A DNA stretch of 64,000 bases from Hippasteria phrygiana (Eukaryota > Echinodermata > Asteroidea > Valvatida > Goniasteridae), in NCBI GenBank assembly GCA_037893225.1, contig JAZGUH010000559.1, positions 620,001 through 684,000 on the forward strand, read 5' to 3'. Of the stretch, positions 11,701 through 23,700 are shown piece by piece. The notes under the pieces are model-generated. The model was not told the origin of the DNA. It saw only the letters and a list, made by a program, of their open reading frames with translations, and made no database searches. The first letter of the stretch is position 1. The number at the start of each line of letters is the position of its first letter. The position numbers and the translations under genes were made by a program.

Positions 11701-14700
11701 TGCCATCATCGATGCCACGGCGATAGGAGAGACGGGCATATAGATGGCCACTCGGTCCCCTTTCTTTATCCCGTTGGTCTTCAAGGTATTGGCAATTTGA
11801 TTGGTCATCTCATACAGCTGTCTGCATTTGAATGGATAAGAGGATTGCTTTGATTGGACAACTTGTCTTTGAGGAAATGCACCCAAAAACAACCTGTCCA
11901 AAATAATTTTTGCCATTAAAATGAAACACTGCAAAGTAATTAGCCTTTTAGAGGTATGGCGGACACAATAGGAGGGCGCTATTTGATTTGGGTATAAAAC
12001 ATTTTGAAACCACAAATTCCAGTGAAAGTCAGAATCAGATATTGTTTTAAGTTAAAGTACAATCCATAGTACAATCCATAGATCATGCCTAATGAAATTT
12101 CCTGTGGTTTAACAAAAGGTATACCCAAATCAAATAGCGCCCTCTCCTATTGTGTCCGCCATACCTCTAAAAGGCTAATAAAACGTATAACCCCACCCAA
12201 TCCTAGGGGTGTGCATTTACGGGTAGTACGGCAACCGGGTACCCCAACAAAAAGCCAATCCCAAAAATTAATTCTCGGAAATTGCTGTTCACATTGTTCA
12301 TAAAGGTCCGCACGTTAATACCATAATTTTCGGAATATAGGCCGCGGCTTATACGTTGATTCTCAAGCTGAAAAATGTCCCTGCAGCTTATACTCCGGGC
12401 GGCTTATACGGCAACATTTGAAGAATGAAAAACAGTCACAGAACCGCGCTTCAGCCCGGGCCACGCATGCAGGCGGCGCTCCGGGCCAGGCAGTCATGTT
12501 TTTGTTGATTGCCGTTTACGTTCACTCTAATCACATGTTCGAAATAAAGGAAACCAGTCCAGAGGGACCGAATAGACTTGCAAATGTACCGTAAGTACCG
12601 TTCACACCTCACAAATCTTGTGGTGCATCTGTTCGTTTTTGTCTGTTTTATCGTTGTGTAATCCATGTTGTTTAATATTTCACTAGTCAATTGGTGACTG
12701 TTGAGCTCAGATTAGTGGTTAAAGTTGTCATTTTCTTTTTTATTCCCCCCCCCCCCTCCCCCGCCCCTTCAAAAAACAAAAAAGCAAGAAGAACTGCCGC
12801 ACGGCCCACCCAGCCAGGACACTTATCCAGCCCGTCAAAATTTGTCATTTTGAGGACTTAGGAAAGTTTATTTGTAATGGGCTCCATGCGCATCGAATGA
12901 GGGCGCTGTCCACATAGCAAACGCACTTCCATGGGCAGTACGTCACTGGTATTACGCACCGTGCTCCTCGTTCATTTGATACTCGTATACCAGTGGGATT
13001 GCTTTGTCTGTTTGCCGACTCTCGATAACTGTGTTTTCAATAAGAATATAATAGCGGGAACCAGACACTTAAATTGAAGTCGGGTAAGATGACGTCGATA
13101 TTGACCCCCTAACTCAACTTTTCTTTCTGCTGAGGGGGTAGTTGTGTACGGAGCCCATAGTGACACTCGTTCACGCGCTGCTTACACTTTAGGATTGCAT
13201 GTGTAGTGGAACCATTTACATACTAGCGCTTCAGCATGCAGCACGAGTTGGATGTCATCAGCGCCACGGTGCGGCTTATACGCCGGTGCGGTTTAATACG
13301 CCAACTTTAAATCTTAATTTGCAGATTTTTGCGTGCTGCGGCTTATACTCCGCGCGGCCTATATACCGAAAATTACGGAACTACCACATCAGTGCATCAA
13401 TGCAGCAAGACGCAAATGTGTACAGTGAGCTCTATAGCTTTACGGTGTAAATTGCATTTTCGCAAGCGTCATAAACGTCAATCTGTTTTCTTTGTCTACG
13501 TACCCTGGTTTTCATTTTGAAAATTCCCCACAAATGATATTCAAAAGCTTCATTTTTCATTGTCTGGAAAATTCCTAAGTATTATGTTATTTCGGTCACA
13601 GGTACTCGATTCAATAATCTTGGAACCGGTTCCTGACATTTGCGGTCGGGTACTCGGATACCTGGTTCGGATGCATAGCTCTACCCATTCCTCACCATTG
13701 CTAGGTACAAACAATACAAACTGGTTTTGTTTACTTGTATGTGATTCTTTCCTCCATTCCTGGTTCATCTTTCTCCCATATGAGAGCAACTCGGTCTGGA
13801 TTGGTCTCCTTGTGACGATCAATACAGTTCACTGCCAAAGGGCAAAAGAAAAAATTGCATAAAAGGCTGTGTCCGAGGCGAGCTACATACGGCTACGGCT
13901 GTTCAGCTTGGCATGCTGATGGCAAATTCAGAGCCATAGCCATCAAAATAAACAAATCAGCAATAAGACTGGATAGCCAAAAATTACTTCCATCTTGTGT
14001 AAGCTGGCATGTAAAAACAATATGTGCTTACAACAATTTATATTGCACTAATTTCTGTACAAAGTCACACATGAAGAAATAAAAATGCAAAGCAAGGATT
14101 TAATTTTAAGAATAGTCTCCAAACTAAAAAGACTTTCGGCCACAAAAGAATATGTATACCACATGAGCGGGGACCGATTTCACGAAACTCTTCTTAACTT
14201 ATGACTCATCTTAGGACTTAAGACGTCCTGAGATCGATTTCACTAAACCCTTCTTAAGCAAGACGCATCCGAAATACAGATAAACGAACCGCTAATTATT
14301 GGACGAGGATGACCTTTCGCATGCAACGGCTGTATCATGTTCAATTTGGCACTTTCGCGTAACAGCCGTCGGATGTGTACGCGCATGCAGTAAATTCAAG
14401 ATGATTGATTGGTGATTGTTTTGGATGAAAAATTTGAATGCTGATTCATAAATGCCTCAGTGAGTTTCACTATCCCTTTTGGTCGAGAGCCTGTCACGTG
14501 GGTGTGTTTAAACGGTTGTTTAAACACGGCTGTTAAAAACGGTTGTTAAAAACGGCTGTTAAAAACCCTTTCTAAAACGGCTGTTAAAAACGGTTGTTTA
14601 AACACGGCGCGTCATAACCAGCCGATACGCAACAGGGAGAGCGTAGTAGGTGCGCGCACAATATGTACTGTAAGACAACACTAATGCACGCGTATAAAAC

Positions 14701-17700
14701 GCTGCATTCGTGCGTGTGCGTACGCGCACGCGACAGACAGGCGCGGAGTGCCTTCACGCGCTCACAAGTCCGATACGTACGCATGTGTTTTGTACTGAGC
14801 AAATGGGAGAAAAAGTGGGGAGAAAAAGCTTTGCATTTTGTCCGTTTTACGGGAGGTTTTTGCATTTTTCGTAAGGGTCGTGACCGCTGTTAATAGACCG
14901 AGCCTTTGGCTCGGTCCATTAACAGCGGTCACGCCCCTCCTCGGTTATTATTGACGTGGTAAAGACCGGGTCATCACACTTTTATCCCTTTATTAATATT
15001 ACACTCGCCCGTTATCGGGCTCCAATTCATCTCCAACCCTTGGAATATTTCCTGCCTTTGAACCTATAACTCTTGAGGATTTCCTCGTCATTTAGATTAT
15101 CTAGTGGATTTCTTCTATCTCGGAATATCCTCTCTCTCTCCTAGTTGCCCGCCGAACTTTGTAATCAGCGAGAAGCATAAGCGCCATTGTTGCTTTTGAG
15201 TAAATTGTACGTGTTCGCATATAGATAAGACGACCCCCAGACCGATCTTAAGTTAAGACGAGTTCAGCCGCGTTGCTAAGGAAGCTAGGACGTGTTGAAC
15301 GCGTCCTAACTTTGGTGAAAGCGATCATAGGACGAGTCGCGAGTTAAGACGAGTTACTCTTCCTAAGACGCGTCTTAGCGTTTCGTGAAATCGGCCCCGG
15401 GACTGCCAGGTTCCAAAGACAAAAAGCTCAAATAAAACACATTTTAAAAATCTAAATTGTGTAGGTTTATCATCGAAAATATTTAACCACATACAAACTA
15501 ATGCCGACATACCGATGTACATGTACATGTACATGTACATGTATACATGTATGTGACCTGCCACCACAAAATGAGCTTAAAGTCCCACTATGGCTTTCTG
15601 AGTTACAAGCAGAAACAACCATTTTGCACTGAAAAGTAAATGTTGGGATTTTAACAACTGTATATTTAAAAACCCTAGTATTAAAACTGAATAGATTCTC
15701 AAAATATTTTTTGGAAGGGAATTATTTTTTTTAACTCGGGTTAAAGTGTGCACAGATCACAAACTTTGAGCTTCATTTTCTCAAAACAAGGGGTTAAACG
15801 TGTACATGTACATGATTGGTGACTGTTGCAATTTTCAGCAAATGTTGTATACTACCATTAAAGGTAATGTACATGATTGGTCATTATTGCAATTTTCAGA
15901 AATCGGCTGATTTGGGGGTAAGTATTTTATCGGAAATATCGTTCCATTGACCTGTTCAAAGTCTTGCGTTGTTGGATGGCGAGAAAAACTAGAGAAAAAC
16001 AGAGCTCGTTTTCAACCGTCGGGCGAACGATAGCCTTCAGTCATGTCCGGGGCGCGCCACTCATCGTCCGGGTAGCCACGTGCACCTTGACTAAAGGCTA
16101 CAGGGCAGTTTCAACTGAAAATCGTTGGAAAACAATATAAATTTCCACTTTTCTTGACAACGACAGCACACCTGGTGCCATCATTTCCCAGGATGATTGA
16201 GACTACTATTAACTTACAGTCTAGTAAGGTATTTCCGTAATAATTAAGTAAAACAAAATTTGAGTATTACCAATCGTGTACACTACATTTAAGACTCTGA
16301 TATTAACTCTAAAAGGTTGTATGGAAGGGGCTAGGAATGAGATACCATAACACACAATATATCAAATTAAAGCTCTTAACCTGTACTTTCAGGATATTCC
16401 ATCATCTTGATTTTTAAATTTTGCTACTTTACGCTCTGCCACTACCACAGAGCAAAATAGATATTGCACACTGTGGCACAGATAAAAAGGACTGCATGGG
16501 CGTGGTGAACCAGGGCGACGTGGCATCAAGTGTTGTCAGATGCGGGAACTGGATTGGGTGATTTAAGTTTGCTTGAACTACATGTTTGTAAACGGCATTC
16601 AAGTTCCTATATTTGAGAGGGTGTACATGTATGCCAATTGCCACACAATGACATTTCAGTTTACTTCTCCGAAAGCAATAAAGCTTGACTGAATGAAAGT
16701 TCCAATTTTGTACACAGTTTTTCTTTTTGCCATTTTGCCTGCTCTATATTGTAATTTTCTGGGCGTCTACAGCCAACTTAAGTTCAGGGTCTGTGAAGAC
16801 GGCAATCGGATGTTTATGACTATGCGCTCTACCGTATCAACCCGTAGAGGCAGGTGTAATACGCTGCACCTGTCTGCATGCAATGGACAATAGATCTGGA
16901 AACTCCCTGCATTATGCTCCATAGAGTTATGACGTAGATGGACCGTCTGTTTACGTACTTTTGGCAGGGTATTTGAACAGGTTGCAGGGGGCAACAAATT
17001 GTTTGGTACATAAAAGAGGGATTTCTGGAGGTAGAACAACACAGGTCTTTTTGAAATTGGAGGACTGGAATTCACACGATATCTGGAATAGCCTATACAT
17101 GTGTAATTGGTTGAACTGGCTGCTATGCATTTTGCTCCATAAAAATCATAAATGATAGTATGACAAATGTAATTGCTGCAACATAGTAATGGTAAGTACA
17201 TCTAACTCACTCTGATGATTACTACTGCACTTATATTAACCCTAACCCCCCCCCTTAATTTTTTCCCCCTATGGCCCTGCTAAATCCAGCAATTTCCAAC
17301 AAAACTAAAATGAGAAGCCTGCTAAAGAAGCCTGCTTTTCAGGATAAAATTGCTAACGTAATGTCACACGATGTTACACGAACGGCCATTCTGGTTGAAT
17401 TTAACACGTGCGTGTTGTGCGACCACCTTGCGCATTCATACGGGCGCGTTAGATCACGGGCCGTTCGGGATTTATGTGCACATGCGTAGTAGAAATACCG
17501 AACTGGCTTATTATACACGTATTCGTCTTTCTAATGATCTTTCCAATCATAGCAATTTAGGGTGAATGGTTTTCCCGCCTTCCTCTGGCAATGCTTCCCT
17601 TGAATCTTACAAAAGCCAACATACATGTAAAGCAAATTCTGTATTTGAAAACACTGCATTTGTTGGATTCATCAGGCTGTCTAAAGAAAAAGGGGTTAGA

Positions 17701-20700
17701 GTTACAACATTTCCTTAGATTTATAGTCCTAAAATTTTCACAAAAAATAGTTGTAAAAGATTAACCCTAACCCCCAAGGCACTTTTACTAGGAGGCTTCC
17801 TCAACCTGTCAAAATCCAACACCGTGCAATTTATACATGTATGGCACATTCTTTGGACTTGGACAAATTGGGGCATCGTAGCTCTGTGTAAAGTAATGGT
17901 GCCAAACCCCTGCAGTACTGAACCCACCAAAGCTTGACAAAACCTGCTGTTGGAGTTTGCAAGGCTTGGGGTAGTTAGGGTTTTAACCCTAACCCTGCCA
18001 GACGCAGCACAGTGCATCTGTGCTGACAGCTCCACTTTGCTGGACTCTGTACACAAGTCAATCTGACAAAGTATGCAATCCGATGCGTCTGGGCAGGGTT
18101 CTAGCAAACATGCCCTGGAGGGTTTTAATGTACCAAAGAAACCATTTCTTCCACACATGGTGAAAACAGATGGTCACTTCAGCTTAGTCCAAAAGTCATG
18201 TTTTTCCTTTATAAATGACTGAATTATATTTGGTGAAAACAGTGGTTGCAGGATACTGCATTTTCTTCAAAAAAAAAGTGTAATTGCAGCTGTATTTTTC
18301 AAATTCCAGACTTCCCACTTTTTTTTTTATACATATTTTGTACATTACATGTCTAATCAAGTCAATTACAAGTCAAATCACAGCTATTTAAAAAAGGTTA
18401 CAAATACAAACTACAGTGCAAAGGAATGCAGTTTATTTGAATAGCTTGTGAAGTTGACTTGAGGCTGAGACCGGACTTGTAACTTAGACCATTAGACTCA
18501 ACACCACTTTTTTTTTAAAGCTGCTGTGTTTATGCTATTGGGCGTATCACCCTGAAAAACAAATTTTCAAATTGAATTGCTCATTTACAATGTATTAGCC
18601 GAAGGCAAGTGTCCAGGCCCCAATTAAGGTGGTTTTAAACATACTTGTTTAAAACTAGCCCAGCACATATTTATTCCCATTTCCCAAAACAACTCGAAAA
18701 TTATAAATTTCCAATGATTTTGTTCAAATATTTTTACCTTGTTTTGTAAAACACTCCTTTGCTATTTAATGGTACGTGCCTCACACTAGTTGTGCTAAAA
18801 ATGTCTTTATATTGAAATTGATGCATGCGTGACGCGTACTGCGCGATGTGGCGTGATGTGGCGCAGAATGCAGCAGTGCCGGGTGTAGTGTGAATTTATG
18901 GACTCTAAATGTGACCCGCTCCAGAAAAAGGTGATATAAGTCGCGCTATACATTTACGTGTAATGGCCCCTTCAAGTTGAGAGGTGAAATTTTCGTCAAA
19001 ATTCATATTTTTTGTTTTTTGTCTTTAATGACATCTTAAACATCTAAAGTTTCAGGTTTGGTGCACAACAATGTTCATTTCAGTGAATAAAGTAAAAAAA
19101 ATAACTTTTTAGAGTGCATTGTTTTATTGCATTGTATTAGAATTAGCTATTTCAAAGCCTGTTTTCTCTGTTGTGCAATTTAAACTCCATAGAACTAACT
19201 AATATGCAAAAAACGCGATATCTCCAGAAAGGAAATGGCTTTGGAGCTCTATCATATGTACCAAATGAAAGCTTACTTTGCGGGCTTTCCAAACATATAT
19301 AAAACTAATTTTTCATATTTTGCGAGATAATATACCTTTTTCCAGAGCAGGTCACAAATACGGACTTATCAGTAGTGTTGCGCTTGCATAATTAGGTGAG
19401 CGACTGGTGGCACGAGTGTTCCGATATTAAAAAAAGGGACCAGATTTCATCATGTGACACTGGAAAAAGTGTTTAAAACCAGTTGGTACCCGTTTAAAAC
19501 CACCCATGTGACAGGCTCTCGACCAATAGAAATGGGAAAAACCATCTAGGGTATTTATGAATAAATTTCAAATTTTGACTTGAGAGCAAGACGCTCCTAT
19601 ACATGTGTAATTCATACAGAATTTACGTATCAATCTTCGTGCGTGGTACCTTATAAAACTATAGTTTAGGAAAACTATAGGATGTCGATTGCTGAAAAAA
19701 ATCTGTCATTTTGTAGTTTTAGTAGGGTAAATGTAGTGTACACGATTGGTAATCCTACAAATTTTTGTTTACTGAATTATTACGAAATACCTTACTAGAA
19801 GGTAAGTTAATAGCAGTGTCAATCATCCTGTGAAATTATGGCACCAGGTGTGCTGTCGTTGTTAAGAAAAATGGAAATATATATCGTTTTCCAACGATTT
19901 CCAGCTGGAAATCGTTGGAAAACTGCCCTGTAGCCTTTAGTCAAGGCACACGTGGCTACCCGGACGAGTGGCGCGCCCCGGACATGCTGGCATTCGGGGC
20001 GAGTCACGCGCCCAGATAGCCACGCGCGCCTTGACTAAAGGCTATCATCCGCCCGACGGTTGAAAACGAGCGCCGTTTTTCTCTTGTTTTTTTCACTACC
20101 CAACAACGCAAAATTTTGAACAGGTCAGTGGAACGATATTTCCTATAAAATACTAACCCCCAAATCCGCCCATTTCTGAAAATTGCAACAATGACCAATC
20201 ATGTACAATACCTTTAATCTTCCCTCTCTGTGCCATCTTAAACGTTCATCAACAGAGGACGCAATTTTACAGGCGGTCGCCGTGCACGACGCCACGGCGC
20301 ACGCAGTGATCGCCTGTAAATTGAGCCCTCTGTTTTTGATAAACATTCAAGACGTGCGGACAAGGTATTACTCCGCTTGTTTGTGAAGTCGGTGTCGCGT
20401 GGAGACTACACAATCGCCCAATATCATGGCATCCTAAGTTCTAAGTTCTAGGGCTATGCTGTACCTGTAAGGGAGCATTTCAATAAGGCTGATAGGGGGT
20501 ATCAACACCGGTAACGCTGTTTTTCTTAGCGTTACCACATTCTGTACCACTCACATGGCTGATGAATGGAAAGCCATCTGGCGGGAATAATAAAATATTC
20601 ATGAGGTCAAACCATGAGTGTGGAGCTCATTAACACTGAAGGCGGCTTATCAGAGATGTACAGTTTGAATAGGCCATACCCTCCTGTTCTCAGGGCCAAA

Positions 20701-23700
20701 ATCTACCCAGCTGCTGTACAGATCAAAATCTATCAAATGTCAGATTGAAACACACACAAACTGTGAGAGTTGGTGTTCAGAGATTTTGATAGGCTGTGAT
20801 AGTTTAAGTTTAATGGTCAAATAGGCAAGTGCCAGACCATGTATGAAGAACCTGAGCAGTGGTGGTCTGGTATTGTTGAAACATATTGAATGGGGATTAA
20901 GGTATTAGGAGTTGGCCATTTAAAACCCTAACCCTGCCAGACCCAGCACAGTGCATCTGTGCTGACAGCTCCACTTTGCTGGACTCTGCACACAAGTCAA
21001 TGTGACAAAGCATGCAATCTGATGCATCTGGCAGGGTTCTAGCCAAAATACCCTGGATGGTTAGGGTTAAGTGGCAAGTTTTGGAGGAGACATCTTTTTA
21101 GTGTCTGGGAGATTAAGATTCTTATCATCACTAATCCTATTAGGAGTATGATAAGTGATGCTGCCTGAATGAATCCACTTTATATTTTTGCAACTGATCA
21201 TGATATAAGTTGATATAGACATTACATAATAACATGTATGAAATGTTGTTTCTTTACTTTTTTGAACGGTAAAAATCCATGAAGAAATGACAGAACAATT
21301 ATTATATAGTCTGTTGTGATTCTGTTTGCAGGTTGCCCGCATATGTGCGCAATGATATTATAGGTGTTAGATAAAGTCGAGTTGCCGATGAGGGAACATT
21401 AATTAAACCATTGCTATGACGTCGCACTATTGTTCAAAGTGTTGATTCAGAACCACGAATCTGTTATACTGGTCAAAAAGTGTGGATTCGGAACTACGAA
21501 TCTTTAGTAAAGTGTTATTCATTTCCTCTACCCTAATCCAGAGCTTGATTACGTAAGAGCCTCGAAAAACTCCTTTATGTAAATTACATCTCTTAATGGC
21601 CACGATACGAGATATGCATTTCTTTTCATCTTCACTTAACTGGATAGTTAATGACAATACATGTACTTCTGTTGACGCAATGGTTTAAGTCAGAGAATAC
21701 ACTCACAAGTGTGGATTCGTAATTTACGAATTCACTCGGCGCTTCGCGCCTCGTGAATTCTTAAATTACGAATCCACACTTTCTCGTGTATTCTCCTTAA
21801 CAGAAGTGCCTGAAACCACGGAGGAAATTTCAGGCAATATTTTTGTAAAAATAAAAAAATAAAAAAAATAAAAAAATACATGTACATGATGAAAATCAAA
21901 ACGACATCATGAGTTTGGGATCACCGGGATGGGGCCTGCCGGGAATGAGGTCGTAAACCCCGCTTTCCGTATTACATCGCTCAAGTTTTAATTTAAACCA
22001 CACACAGAAGAAAATGTTAAGTCAATCACTGGAAAATAAAATTAATGAAAAAAATACTCAATGTATTTGTATTCAATAAGGGGGTGGGGAAATCAGGTAC
22101 AAAAAGTAATTCAAGTTGCTGACAAAGGTTCCATTTTCTTGAAAGACATCTGGTATAACGAAAATCACCAAGATTTCTGAAAAAAGGGAAAATTTTTGGG
22201 TAGGTAGTCAACCGAAACCAGAATTGGAAACATTCCTTCCTCATTGTGTACATCAAAGGAATTAGCTGAAAGGCCAGGCAGGGGATTAGGTTCCTGTAAT
22301 TGGATCCTTTGTGAAGCATTCCCAGCCAGAAGATCACCAGCAAACCACAAGCTCCTCATGAAAAATGCTGTGACGAAACTGCCTCTGTGCATTAACCTGT
22401 ACATAATGACTTTGTTGAGCGCAATCTTAAAAGCGTGCATTTTTTTTTAAATGCGCGCTGCGCAATTTTTGAACACTAAAATTGAGTTTGCTTGCGTAAA
22501 TTAAAAATTTGCGCATTATAAGATGGAGCGCAATTTTTGAAAATCACGCAATCTTTATTATTTAAACAGTAAACAGGGTTGCACACGAACTGTAAGTTCT
22601 TAATTTCTTGTGACAAATAAAGCGCTTGAAAAGGGATGCTAGGATCCGGGGCTGGGATACAATTCAAGCCTGAGGTTTGGCAAAAGTATGGAAAACCAGT
22701 AGAAAAGTGTAAAACAAAAACAGAATAACAAAACTTCGTAAAAATGCTAGAAAATATTTAAAACAGTGCTCAATCTATTAGGAACAAGCAAATAAATTGT
22801 AAAGTTCGGACACGTACGTGAGGGGTGCACCATCATGATCATGTGACAACAATCTCCCACTACTGACCTTATAAGTTATTTCATAGTAAAATAAAATAAT
22901 CTTATATTATCCAGTAGTCTCTCAGTTGCTGTGTGAAGAATGCAAATTATAGATTGCTTCTTAATCTGCCATTTTCTTTTAAATGTTGGGAAGTTAGCCG
23001 ATCAGAGGTCAAGATAATTTCCCAATGAAAAAAACACCTCCGAAAATATATCCCCCCCCCCCAGACAGCGCCTTAATATCATGCGAAGGCAACTTGTCAA
23101 GCCAATCATGACCCAACTTCATAAAGATAGAAGCACAGAATCTCAGGTGATGATAACAGATGATAAATTGAAGGTCAATTCAACAGATGACATCACCCAG
23201 TGTTGTAGTCGAGACCTTTATGTCCGAGACCGAGACCGAGACCAAGGCTTTCGAGACCGAGACCGAGACTGAGACCAAGGCTTTCGAGACCGAGACCGAA
23301 ACCGAGACCAAGGCTTCCGAGACCGAGACCAACACTTCCGAGACCGAGACTTTTGCAGGCCGAGACCGAGACCGAGACCGAGACCACAACTTCCGAGACC
23401 GAGACCGAGACCGAGACATAGACCAAAAATGAAAAAAAAATATGGTCTTTAATAAAGCTGATTTCCCTGATCGGGTGTGTGCCCTGCTTTAAATAAAAAA
23501 ATAAAAAAAACACGTGGATGATTATTTGTGCTAACTCGTACGAAAGGTGAACATTGGGGATCATCTCATAAATATATACATGTATATGAAGTCGGCTTTA
23601 TCAAGGGCCACTATCTTTAATTATGCAAGTAAATATAAAATTAAGTGTTTAACAAAGACTCACAGCGTACACACATAAATTCAAGGATTCCACAAATTTG

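Noticed and set aside
17721..18158. 145-codon minus-strand ORF
   Set aside because: It overlaps a dispersed MITE found again at 20933 and has no domain.
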